From NCBI GenBank assembly GCA_964035545.1, contig OZ037768.1, positions 24,392,819 through 24,456,818 of the forward strand: DNA of 64,000 nt, in the 5' to 3' direction. Below the pieces are notes generated by a model. That model ran no database searches and was not told the origin of the DNA. It was given only the letters and a program-made list of their open reading frames with translations. Made by a program: the position numbers and the translations under genes. Source of the stretch: Bugula neritina (lineage: Eukaryota > Bryozoa > Gymnolaemata > Cheilostomatida > Bugulidae). Positions 23,501 through 35,200 of the stretch are shown here, one piece after another. Every line of letters starts with the position of its first letter. Position 1 is the stretch's first letter.

Positions 23501-25004
23501 GCATGAAACTTTTTGAGTTTTACGTAGTATACTACTTTTAATAACAGAAAAGTGTTTTTGTCATTTTACAATAAAAAATAAAATAAATAAGAAGACAGTC
23601 TCACAGTTAAACTGTTGCCTACTGGTATGAGTCATACTCTGGACTGCTTGCGTATTATGTAATAGGCCTGCAACTATTGTATTCTTTTATTCCTTTTCTC
23701 CCTTACCTTTCACCTTACCATGTTTTGTGTTCTTTCCACTTTGCATAAATTTTGGGACTGAACTTAACTATGGAAGTCATGATTGATAAAATGACAATAT
23801 AACAAAATTGGCACCACCAACGGTACCAATTTTGTTGTATTGTCATTTTATCAACTATACGGTAATTACCAAACGAGGTAGGTATGCATTTACTGTTTTG
23901 GTATATAATGAATTTTAGCAGATAATTCTAGCATAAAGGCTTTTGGCTACCTGGTTAAGAAGTGTGTGCTTCTATGTCAGACTCTAGGCTGAAAACTAAC
24001 AACTAAGGCTAACTTGAAAATAATATATTTATTTATGAGTGCCACTAGAAACATTTTTCATTAATTCTGGTAATTGGCAGCTACCTGTTGGAAGAGCATA
24101 AGCATGTATGGTATGCACATGGCTAGTTATTCTTAAGTTCTTTCCCTCTTAAACTATTTGTTTTAATTTTTTAACCAGTTTGTTGTTTTGAAAATCGAGA
24201 TGCATGCTGCTTGCCATGCTAATCACTCAACTAAGGCTGACAGCAAACAGAAGTTCAGGTGGTGACTCACTTTAGCAGGCTTGTTAAGGTACTGTGCTAT
24301 CTCCGTCTCACAGTAGCGTCTGAGTTCTCCTCCTTCATTAGCCTTCTCCAGTAGCTTCCGTTTATCTAGCTTAGCATCAATATGCTGATAAAAATTAATT
24401 TTCTGTAAAATAACAAGATTATTGACAGATTTCTATAAACTCTTTTAAATTTCTATAAAATAGACATTGAGTAATTTGCATGTGATTTTAATTAATAGCT
24501 TCTTTTCCATATTTGTCTAGTGCACTTATATCTGCTTGCAGAGTTGAGTCTAGGAAATCTCAAGCTCTCTTATGATATAAAAAAGTGATAGCAGAAGACC
24601 TTTGAACTTCTGACCCCTTAGTTGAGTTCCTATTGGCTGAGAAACATAGATCAACATACTTCCCTGTGGTGCTGGTCTTTCATTCCATACCATTCCATAC
24701 TGCAGGATTGTGACACTGTAGACACTGTTTAGACAAGTTAAAAGCTGAAACCTTCAAACTCAGCATTGATCCACGACAAGCATCCCAGCAGCTTATATTC
24801 AGGTGATTACTTGATTTATTTTGAAGAACAATTAATTGTTTTTACACTCCAACACCAAACCACAAAGACCTGGCTAGCCGTTTTGTTTGCTTTGCACTTT
24901 GCAGAGTCTGGGTTTACAGCTACAACTTAATTGATCTCATATTGAGAATACAAATGTAATGAATTGTACTTTACAATAACCTCATTGATTTGCTTATAGC
25001 TCAT
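14296..25004 (-). CDS. TRPV-like cation channel (13 exons, about 734 aa)
   Basis: Exons (minus): 25004-24975, 24402-24271, 23362-23152, 22767-22606, 22299-22077, 21017-20824, 20466-20351, 20020-19799, 19330-19143, 19053-18944, 18511-18402, 17815-17575, and a less certain last exon 14561-14296. All phases match. Ankyrin repeats fill about residues 80-320, with TRPV signatures [17 protein letters not shown] and [14 protein letters not shown] motif precedes S1. Six membrane spans follow: S1 about 358, S2 about 400, S3 about 432, S4 about 470, S5 about 510, S6 about 580. A pore segment ends MYGEFE, and a TRP-box-like helix ([12 protein letters not shown]) follows S6. The GMGD filter typical of vertebrate TRPV1-4 is absent. 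The channel probably carries cations across the plasma or ciliary membrane. The ATG exon follows an acceptor, so a 5'-UTR intron is likely. Confidence 0.85.
14645..14785. repeat. Short tandem repeat gacagagtgt/gacagagtga, about 10-base unit
   Basis: About 14 copies just upstream (in minus orientation) of the last TRPV exon, at about 85 bases from its acceptor. The minus-strand TCTGTCACACTC reading is pyrimidine-rich. Confidence 0.85.
15151..17170. other. Last TRPV intron, non-coding
   Basis: AT-rich sequence holding the MITE at 15454-15902. Small plus-strand frames at 15013-15303 and 16284-16499 have no recognisable domain and lie in intron sequence, so I reject them. Confidence 0.5.
15454..15902. 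mobile_element. MITE with 17-base terminal inverted repeats
   Basis: The left end aagttgcgtttatacct is exactly inverted at the right end (aggtataaacgcaactt). The 449-base interior is non-coding, with further inner inverted similarity (gaaattgaaatttgac against ggccaaattgaaattttgacc). It lies in the last TRPV intron. A clean target-site duplication is not obvious, with ta-rich bases on both sides. Confidence 0.65.
17174..17517. mobile_element. PIF/Harbinger-like MITE with about 70-base TIRs and TTA target duplication
   Basis: The left end gcctagagccacacggtgcg and the right end (inverted) gcctagggccacactgtgcg begin nearly matched inverted repeats of about 70 bases, each with tattttcgcatgcgaaaa. 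TTA flanks both ends (17171-17173 and 17518-17520). A 3-base TWA duplication is typical of PIF/Harbinger. No transposase is present. It sits 57 bases past the donor of TRPV exon 12, and an unspliced frame would run into it. Confidence 0.8.
18635..18700. repeat. Degenerate gttgccag/gttgctagt tandem repeat
   Basis: A short array of agttgccagttgct-type units in the TRPV intron between 18511 and 18944. Confidence 0.6.
20190..20310. repeat. Degenerate atgatacgatatgat repeat
   Basis: Purine-pyrimidine rich imperfect repeat (gatatgat, gatacaat) in the TRPV intron just before the exon at 20351. Confidence 0.6.
21110..21530. repeat. Minisatellite acatactgagtaacacttgtgtacaagt, 28-base unit
   Basis: About 15 copies in the TRPV intron between exons at 21017 and 22077. 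The unit length is not a multiple of three, so all three minus frames stay open as [14 protein letters not shown]-like artefacts. The array begins about 90 bases from the exon acceptor at 21018. Confidence 0.9.
21700..21905. repeat. 11-base satellite atgcatgcctc
   Basis: About 18 nearly perfect copies of atgcatgcctc, followed by degenerate acatgcttat units to 21960. Each unit contains the NsiI-like palindrome atgcat and an overlapping gcatgc, so single strands could fold back. The plus-strand [11 protein letters not shown] frames are artefacts. Confidence 0.92.
22888..23092 (+). mobile_element. tRNA-derived SINE with 19-base target-site duplication
   Basis: The head is tRNA-like: gcagccgtggtctaggggg, ttagagcg (A box) and ggttatgggtttgagc (degenerate B box). 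A tRNA-unrelated body follows (gttaggaagagcatccag), ending in a t-run. It is flanked by perfect 19-base duplications starting atagcatcc (22869-22887 and 23093-23111), the mark of LINE-type integration. It lies in the TRPV intron between exons 22767 and 23152. Confidence 0.85.
23782..23856. repeat. 34-base perfect-class hairpin in TRPV intron
   Basis: The left arm attgataaaatgacaata and its continuation to 23815 pairs with 23822-23855. There are three mismatched positions and a six-base loop (accaac). It could be a small MITE relic or a miRNA-like foldback. No target-site duplication is seen. Confidence 0.6.
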
Positions 25005-26230
25005 CTCTCTGTATCAATATAAAGAAATAAGTATCAATATAAAGAAATATAAGTGCATGTATACAACTGGCCAGACATGAAGGTTGAGTGCAACACTTTG
25101 ATGGAAGGTGCATACTCCAAAGACTGTATGGTATGATTTGGGCAGCTTATAGTATAATAACAACTCACAACACAACTGAAACATGTCTTTATATAAAACT
25201 ACAGATTTGATTTAAGAATGTTAATTAATGGAAACAACATTATTTTTTTCACCATCATTTAGCGTAATGTATATTTTATGGTGACAAATGGTATGATATG
25301 AAGATCAACTTTCTACTTGCCATAATTTTTGTTTAAACTACTGTTAATAGATTTGAAATATTTAGATGAATTTTCAAAATAATACAGCTTTTGTGAATTT
25401 CCTAGCTTATAATGAGTATTCATTAATTAAAGGTAATGTTTATTATTAATACATTACTGTTTTTTTTCCCACACAAATCTATAAAAATCAGAATGTTATT
25501 CCAGATAATTCATGTTAGCTATTATAGCTATTAGCACTTTAGCTATTTGGCGATGAATGCAACAGTTATATAGGTATATATAGGTATATTACTATATTAT
25601 AATTATATGGCGCCCAAATAAAAATAGCGTCTATCTGGGATGAAACCGAGTTTACAGCTTTCTTCTGCAGCGGCCATTAAAATAATACCGAAATAAGCAG
25701 CATTCCGGGGTATACTAACAGTGCGCTTGAAATGAGCCCTTATTGTAACCCAACTCTCACAGAACAAACATGTTTCAACATGTGAATGAAAGACAGAAGC
25801 ATAACAGCTGCTTTCTGCAGTGAAAAACATTTTAGACAGAGGCAATTGGCTGGTTTTAGAATTAAAAATTTGTAATTTATTAGATTTTCACACATAGAAC
25901 ACTTTGTTTGAAAAATATAAAGGTAAAATAACATTAATGGTTGCATTACTCAGTACAACTCATTAATGGTTGCATTACTCAGTAAAACTCGAAAAGTTTG
26001 ATATAAAATCAATATATTTTGATACTCAAAAACATGTATGGAACTGAAACATTATGCAAGAAATTATTTATTATGTATATGGCAGCCTCAGTTGAACAAA
26101 TCTCCCCTGACGGAATTTACCTAAAATATTTATTAGGCAGCATTGATCTGGCAATATCACCTGCCAACAACAAAATATGACATGACAATCAGTGTGTCAT
26201 GCAGTAGATGCAGAAACCTGCTGCATAGAC
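25005..26230. promoter_or_regulatory. Divergent intergenic region between TRPV-like and lectin/Sushi genes
   Basis: The two start codons face away from each other across 1.2 kb, so both promoters and 5' UTRs should lie here. An acceptor (gatacag) directly precedes the TRPV ATG. Beyond it gtatcaatataaagaaat is tandemly repeated at about 25011-25050. I cannot place transcription starts. Confidence 0.35.
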
Positions 26231-29200
26231 ATGATTCGTGTCACCAAGTACCTGCTGCTACTTGTCCTACTAGCTAGTCATGTCACCGCGGCTTGCATGA
26301 CAGCTGATAGCAGTATAGAAGCTTCATTCCTGCTGAATGACACTTGCTACTGGGTGGTCTCGCCTAGCGCTTTCACTTCCTGGCAGTTTGCTAGGGAAAG
26401 CTGTGCTCAACATGGTGGAGATTTAGCTGTTGTGTGGTCAGAAGAGTTGAACACAAACATTACCGCCCATCTGACAAGGTATGCCCCTAGCACCTGTCAT
26501 TGCATGCCAAGTTAAATTATTTGAAATAAATTTTAGTGCTGCAATAAAATCATAAAAGCTAGGATTTGGAAGCTTTTTCAATAAGGCTTTGGTTCTGTTA
26601 TAATGTTTTTCAGTAATGAAGTGCCTACTTTTATTAGAAATAATATTTTGTTTAAGATAATTGATGAGTCTAAGTTGAGTAGCTCTTGGCTTGTGGAAGC
26701 ATAGCATGTGCGACAGGAAAATATGCTTTCATCTATTCTAAACGCACATTTTATTCTAAATATTTCTTAAAAAGCAGCAGCAGAAGAAATTTTGAATAGT
26801 GTTCTATAACTTTTGGTTTATATCTAATTTTGAAATAATCTTTCAATAATTTTCTCAATCTCTCTCACTTCTGCAGGTCTGTGTACATTGGGCTGTATAA
26901 GGATAATGACTACACTTGGCTTTGGCTGGATGGCTCCAAATATAATTATGACAAAGAGAAGATTTCTGGAAAGACCCATGTGACCAATCACGTGATAATG
27001 ACACCAGAGGGCAAGTGGGCTATGGTACCTCTGGATCTTGAAAGTCCAAATGAATATGGCAGCCTGTGTGCTATTGGTGAGAAAATTTTGTATTTTAATC
27101 GTAAGAGTAAATTACACAATTATGCATCTGGTTAATTGTCGATTGCATTTTGTCTAGTTCCATTTAGTCTAGATTTAGAGAGTATAAACAGGCCACACCC
27201 TCAAATTATTTATACTAAAGAAATAACATGTGTTTACATTGATATCTCTTTCTAGCCAAGCAGGTAGTAGAGCTACCATTAGTAACTTTATGTTACTCTG
27301 CATGTTCACTGCTTTGTCAAATATTAAGTAAGTTTCCTGTCAGAGTTTAATGTTTTCATAAACAGAATACAAGCTCTTGCAATGTCCAATGCTGGAGGAG
27401 GTAGAGAATGCTGTCATTACATCTGGGTCACTGCCGGCATATATAGGTCACTCTGTGGTCTACGAGTGTTCAGATCAGCACCAAACTAACCCCTTTGGAG
27501 AGACGGTGCAGAGACTAGACTGCATTGCTGGCCCCAGATGGAGCACAAACCTACAAAACTGTTTCCGTAAGCCAATCCAATACACCTTATAACGAGGAGT
27601 TTACTCTTGCTTCTGGGGTCAAGTTGCAACTAAGAGGCTCTGCATTAACTGAATCTTTTACTTTTAGTTTGATTTTGAAAAGCAGATTATCTTGTTTACC
27701 AAAATATAGAGACAAGTACAAGTTTAATTTAACTTGAATACCTCTACCCACATATTTAGGTGTACCCTCATACCTAACCTCATATCTACCCTCATACCTA
27801 ACCTCATATATATACCCTCATGTCTACCCCCATGTCTACCCTCATATCTACCCACATGTCTACCTCCATGTCTACCCACATGTCTACCCTCATGTCTACC
27901 CTCATGTCTACCCTCATGTCTGCCCACATGTCTACCTCCATGTCTACCCACATGTCTACCCTCATGTTTAGGTGTACCCACGTGTCCACAGCCCCCACCT
28001 CTGCTCCCTCAGGCCATAGTGACAGTATCTGACACCCACAATCTGTCCACCGCCACCTACACCTGTGTGGAGGGCTGGGGTCTGTCTAATGGGGAAGCGG
28101 ACGTTGCGATCACCTGCTCAGCTGACTCGGGGTGGAACAGCATGGCCATAGGCAGTCTCCACTGTGCAGGTAAGAAAGGAGGTGCAGGTAAGAAAGGAGG
28201 TGCAGGTAAGAAAGGGGGTGCAGGTAAGAAAGGAGGTGCAGGTAAGAAAGGGGGTGCAGGTAAGAAAGGAGGTGCAGGTAGGAAAGGAGGTGCAGGTAAG
28301 AAAGAAGGTGCAGGTAAGACTGCGTTGTGTAAGCTAAAGAGATCCGAAGACAAGTTTATTGGCATTTTATGTGCTCATTCACCAACATTATAATATTGTA
28401 ATATAAATATTCATATATATATACTTATCATATTGATGTTATAAGGTAAAAAATATATTCTTACAATTATATATATTTGTGTAGAGTAGATTGAGTTTGT
28501 TTTACATATTGTAACAATATGGCAATAGTATTCAATGAATAGCATACTTGCAGCTAACTGATCACCAGGGTATGATAACTCTTAATTGGTATGAATAATT
28601 GAATGCTCACTGTGTGACCTATTTCCCTCAGGGGTTGCTACCATGACAACGGAGTGTAATATTACACAGTTTAGGCTGCGTATAACACAGGGCTGTTACA
28701 GTTATACAATATTCAATATTCTAAAGCAATGAAATAAATGCTCCATGCAGTATAACTATCATGCATATTGAATTGGAAAACTTCAATATAATTATTCTGT
28801 AATCTAAGTTTATATTAATAATTAGATTTGAAAACAACCCAATATTATTACAACTATTAGGTATAAGTATAAGCTTCTATAAGAATAGTATAGTCAGCTT
28901 GTATAGAGAGAGAACTGTATAGTTAACTTGTATATAGACATGGATTGTTAACTGCCAGCCTCATTCCTTCAAAGCTATGATTACAGAGCTACTCTGCGAA
29001 GAAGATCTGGAGGTAAACTTGAACCAGTTTCTCAGTACAGAAGGACGGCAGGTTGGGGTGGTGAGGAGTTACTGGTGTAACCACGGTTTCCAGACGTCTG
29101 CTGGCAAACATGTGACAGACGTAACGTGTCTAAAACCTGGGGCAGGAGGGAAGCCCTATTGGAGCACCCCCAGACTTCCTTTGTGTGAATGTGAGATAAA

Positions 29201-32200
29201 TTCTGCTATAGGGAAATTGTTTGAGTAAAGCTTTGCTAAGCGGCTTTCTAGAACACAAATTCTGAATGTCATAAAAACACACCAACAGAAGTAATTGCAG
29301 AACAAATATTTCTAGGAAGTGTTGATAATGCATTTATTTAAAGGTTTTGCTTTTTCTAAAATGTCGGTTACAGCTAATTAGATGCTAGAAATGTAAAGTG
29401 AATTTGACTTCTTTGTTTCAGCTATGAGATGTGCCACTGTCTTGGTACCCAGAGCGTTTCTTAGAGGTTATGACGATGAGACGGTTTCCCACCAATTGGT
29501 TGGTCAGAGCCTTCTGTATCAGTGTAATGGGACCAATAGATTCCCTGGGAACAAGCAGCAGTACCAGACAACGTGTAGAGAGAGTGGCCAGTATGACAGC
29601 ATCCCTCCCCTTTCAGGTTGCACAGGTGAGCAAGGTGTCACAGGTGAGCAAGGTGTCACAGGTGAGCAAGGTGTCTCAGGTGAGCAAGGTGTCTCAGGTG
29701 AGCAAGGTGTCACAGGTGAGCAAGGTGTCACAGGTGAGCAAGGTGTCTCAGGTGAGCAAGGTGTCTCAGGTGAGCAAGGTGTCACAGGTGAGCAAGATTT
29801 CACAGGTGAGCAAGGTGTCTCAGGTGAGCAAGGTGTCACAGGTGAGCAAAGTGTCACAGGTGAGCAAGGTGTCACAGGTGAGCAAGGTGTCACGGGTGAG
29901 CAAGGTGTCACGGGTGAGCAAAGTGTCACAGGTGAGCAAAGTGTCACGGGTGAGCAAGGTGTCACGGGTGAGCAAAGTGTCACAGGTGAGCAAGGTGTCA
30001 CGGGTGAGCAAGGTGTTACAGGTGAGCAAGGTGTCACGGGTGAGCAAGGTGTCACGGGTGAGCAATGTGTCACAGGTGTTTTGGAAGAGAAGTCAACCAT
30101 GTAACAGACCTTCTGACCATAAAGAAATCATAATATCTTAAGATTCTTAATTTATATTTGAGATTCAGATGGAAATTCTCAGGGGAACTGATTCTGCTAT
30201 ATATATCCCTCATTTAGAATAGAGGCTTTTAGCAATGTCTTCCAACTCTACCTCCTCTATAAGAGCAGTTGGGATATATCGACTAATAGCTGCTAACTTT
30301 TCTTTCAGTCTGAGACAAATTTCCTTCCTTCCTTCCTTAGAAGAATAATTTGCGGTTATTTGCTGAAAACAAGTTCTTAGTATTATTATTGAACGGAACT
30401 GCTTAATGCTTCAGCTAAAGATGTAGGAGCAGAAATAGAAAAATTGAGAAATAGATCTGTCTTATAGATTAGAAAGAAGTTGTGTTCTCAAGAGAATTTT
30501 AACCCGCACCCTAAACCAATTAGACAAACTAAATAATTTAGACTATAGTACAGATTTCTCCACAACTCACATAAATGAAACTGAACAAACTACCATAACT
30601 ATTTTATAGTTTTGCAGTTTATGCAGTATACTGTGTAGACATTGTGCGATTGAAACTATCAACAAGCTTTGATAGTTTTTAAAATACTTCTTCTCATTCT
30701 GATTTGCAACATGTTGCAGAGGGTGAATGTCCATCTGGGTGGGAGGCGGTGCTGGGCAGCTGCTACTTTAGATCTGACCACACCAAGGCGGGACTGAGGT
30801 ATACCTCGGCAATGGCGTCTTGCAGAGAGAAACTCTCTTACTTGGCAACGGTTAATGATGAAGACGAGATGAATCTTTACTTCTCAAAATTGTTAGTATT
30901 AACTGGTTATACTCTGATACTAAATGTTAGATGTATGTTTGATTGTTAACATGGTGTTGTTTGGAATCCCGAAGCCCCTGTAGCGTAATTGGTTAGCGCG
31001 CCTGCTTGCAAGCCGGGGGAAATTATTTTACGCATGGAAAAGACAAAACCTTAATCTTTCTTAGCATTTTTCTGCTCACAAGCAGTTTCTATTTTATATC
31101 CCCGAAAATTTAACTTTGGTGTCGTCTTGTTGATGAAAAGTAGTTTTCTCCTGTCAGGTATGACTTGTACGGAGCTGACTATTGGATAGGGTATCACCTC
31201 ACAGGAAGTGGATGGGCGTGGCATGACAACTCCACTACAAACTACACCAACTTTGGCAGAAACTACCCAGAGCTTTACGATTGCGCCAGAAACGCTATCA
31301 ACGGCATATGGAAGGACTGGGAGTGCGACAAGCTGCTGTCGTACGTCTGCGAGAAACCAGCTGGTAGGTCAGCGGAGTGTGTGACTCACTGCATAGGGTG
31401 ACTCACGTTATGGCATGACTCACAGTGTACTGTACAACTTCTACTAACAGCTACTATTCTCTTGACAAATAATATTATCATTACATTTACACTCACTATT
31501 TAGTAGCAATCTTTTGTTCCGTTATAAGCATGCTGCAGGAAATTTTACTCCATTAACTTGTGAATGTTTCAGTGTGCGGGTCACCACCAGGAGTGGGCAA
31601 CTCCTTTCTAAAGGGATACAGTGCAGGGGCTAGCGTGGAGACGGGCACCACAGCGGAATATGAATGTTTCCATGGTTATGCATTGCCAGACGGCAGCAAA
31701 CAGGTCATATCTACGTGTATGCCTGGAGGTTATTGGTCGGCTGTTTCCAGCTGTCAGAGTGAGTATATACTATACTGTACCCTATATAGTAGCAATACTA
31801 TATTACTATACTGTACCCTATGCAGTAGTAATACTATATTACTATACTGTACCCTATGTAGTAGTAATACTATATTACTATACTGTACCCTATGTAGTAG
31901 TAATACTATATTACTATACTGTACCTTATGTAGTAGTAATACTATATTACTATACTGTACCCTATGTAGTAGTAATACTATATTACTATACTGCACCCTA
32001 TGTAGTAGTAATACTATATTACTATACGGTACCCTATGTAGTAGTAATACTATATTACTATACGGTACCCTATGTAGTAGTAATACTATATTACTATACT
32101 GTACCCTATGTAGTAGTAATACTATATTACTATACGGTACCCTATGTAGTAGTAATACTATATTACTATACTGTACCCTATGTAGTAGTAATACTATATT

Positions 32201-35200
32201 ACTATACGGTACCCTATGTAGTAGTAATACTATATTACTATACGGTACCCTATGTAGTAGTAATACTATATTACTATACTGTACCCTATGTAGTAGTAAT
32301 ACTATATTACTATACGGTACCCTATGTAGTAGTAATACTATATTACTATACGGTACCCTATGTAGTAGTAATACTATATTACTATACGGTACCCTATGTA
32401 GTAGTAATACTATATTACTATACTGTACCCTATGTAGTAGTAATACTATATTACTATACGGTACCCTATGTAGTAGTAATACTATATTACTATACGGTAC
32501 CCTATGTAGTAGTAATACTATATTACTATACTGTACCCTATGTAGTAGTAATACTATATTACTATACTGTACTCTATGTAGTAGTAATACTATATTACTA
32601 TACTGTACCCTATATAGTAGTAATACTATATTACTATACTGTACCCTATATAGTAGTAATACTATATTACTATACTGTACCCTATGTAGTAGTAATACTA
32701 TATTACTATACTGTACCCTATGCAGTAGTAATACTATATTACTATACTGTACCCTATGTAGTAGTAATACTATATTACTATACTGTACCCTATGTAGTAG
32801 TAATACTATATTACTATACTGTACCCTATGCAGTAGTAATACTATATTACTATACGGTACCCTATGTAGTAGTAATACTATATTACTATACTGTATCCTA
32901 TGTAGTAGTAATACTATATTACTATACTGTACCCTATGTAGTAGTAATACTATATTACTATACTGTACCCTATGTAGTAGTAATACTATATTACTATACT
33001 GTACTCTATGTAGTAGTAATACTATATTACTATACTGTACCCTATATAGTAGTAATACTATATTACTATACTGTACCCTATGTAGTAGTAATACTATATT
33101 ACTATACTGTACTCTATGTAGTAGTAATACTATATTACTATACTGTACCCTATGTAGTAGTAATACTATATTACTATACGGTACCCTATGTAGTAGTAAT
33201 ACTATATTACTATACGGTACCCTATGTAGTAGTAATACTATATTACTATACTGTATCACACATTTCATAGTCATCACGTGCACGTCAGTCAACGCTGCCG
33301 AGATGGTAGTCCCCAACACGCATGTCTCCAATTCAGCCTCCAACATTAACAGCCGAGCCACCTACACGTGTAACGACGGTTATGTGTTCCCCAGTGGACA
33401 GAAGAAAATGACTATACAGTGCATGGAGGATGGGGAATGGGACGCCATCCCTCCGCCGTGTCAAGGTAACACTAGATGAGGTCCCTAGTCTATATATCAA
33501 TATCTAAATGCTAGACAAGGAATGCTGAAGTTTCTGTAACAACTTATAAATTTATTGACTTTAAATATATGATTCTCAAAGATGAAACATTTAATTTTTC
33601 CTTTAAAATATCAATACCAACAGAGCAATTTTTGGCGTTGATATTAAAATAAGAACAAAATCTGTAGGCTTATAGAATTTTGACGAATAAAAAGAATCTT
33701 CTACTGTAACTCACTTAGTGCAGGATATCTCCTCAAGACATTCGCTCATATCATAACACGTTTAGTCATCATTTGTGGTTCTTGTGTAAAAGAAGGAAGG
33801 AATCCCCTTTCCTTCTCAGCACAGTGTATTTCTCAGCACACGTTAGTTGATAGAACAGAGCATCAACTTGATGGGTAGTCATGTGATCAAAGTCTCCTTT
33901 GAGTAGTGCTTGAACTCACTTGACCTTGAACTCACTTGACCTTGAACTCAAACATCCTGTAAAGATACAATATTATATCATTATTCACAAGTAGAAACAG
34001 CGTTGATATCATTTCTATATACTTCTATATACTTCACTATACTTCTAGATACTTCTATATACTTCTATATACTTCTATATACGTGACTGAGAGAGTTGTT
34101 GTGAGCCGCTGTGGTCTAAGAATTAGACGCATGAAGCTCTGATATACTTGCAGCCCTAAGATGCGATACACTTGGAATACCAAATGCCACAGCCGCATTC
34201 AACTACACAGGATACGGACAGAGCGACGTATTCACCTGTGAAGATGGCCACCGGTTCCCAGATGGGAGAAAGCAGAGAGTCTTGTATTGTGATGCTAACA
34301 GGAGATGGAATCCACCTGTATACTGTCAAGGTATAAACACCTGTATACTGTCAAGGTATAAACACCTGTACACTGTCAAGGTATAAACACCTGTATACTG
34401 TCAAGGTATAAACACCTGTATACTGTCAAGGTATAAACACCTGTATACTGTCAAGGTATAAACACCTGTATACTGTCAAGGTATAAACACCTGCATACTG
34501 TCAAGGTATAAACACCTGTATACTGTCAAGGTATAAACACCTGCATACTGTCAAGGTATAAACACCTGTATACTGTCAAGGTATAAACACCTGTATACTG
34601 TCAAGGTATAAACACCTGTATATTGTCAAGGTATAAACACCCGTATACTGTCAAGGTATAAACACCTGTATACTGTCAAGATATAAACACCTGTATACTG
34701 TCAAGGTATAAACACCTGTATACTGTCAAGGTATAAACACCTGTATACTGTCAAGGTATAAACACCTGTATACTGTCAAGGTATAAACACCTGTATACTG
34801 TCAAGGTATAAACACCTGTATATTGTCAAGGTATAAACACCCGTATACTGTCAAGGTATAAACACCTGTACACTGTCAAGGTATAAACACCTGTATACTG
34901 TCAAGGTATAAACACCTGTATACTGTCAAGGTATAAACACCTGTATATTGTCAAGGTATAAACACCCGTATACTGTCAAGGTATAAACACCTGTACACTG
35001 TCAAGGTATAAACACCTGTATACTGTCAAGGTATAAACACCTGTATACTGTCAAGGTATAAACACCTGTATATTATCAAGGTATAAACACCCGTATACTG
35101 TCAAGGTATAAACACCTGTACACTGTCAAGGTATAAACACCTGTATACTGTCAAGGTATAAGGTATAAACACTTTCCCTTCTAGCCGTGATGTGTCCACA

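Noticed and set aside
27734-28393. 219-codon plus frame combining CLPPCLPTCLPS and GKKGGA repeats
   Set aside because: It is an acceptor-edge minisatellite, a genuine Sushi exon and a donor minisatellite read without splicing.
29424-30104. Collagen-like or elastic repeat protein (GVTGEQ)
   Set aside because: Gly is not every third residue. The repeat derives from copies of a splice donor.
30974-31018. Functional tRNA gene
   Set aside because: The T arm, B box and 3' acceptor half are missing. The similarity stops after the anticodon arm.
31560-33479. 639-codon plus-strand frame (and 535-codon minus frame) through the 36-base array
   Set aside because: The frame is two genuine Sushi exons plus an intron whose repeat length is a multiple of three. 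Donor and acceptor consensus and Sushi cysteine spacing support splicing the array out.
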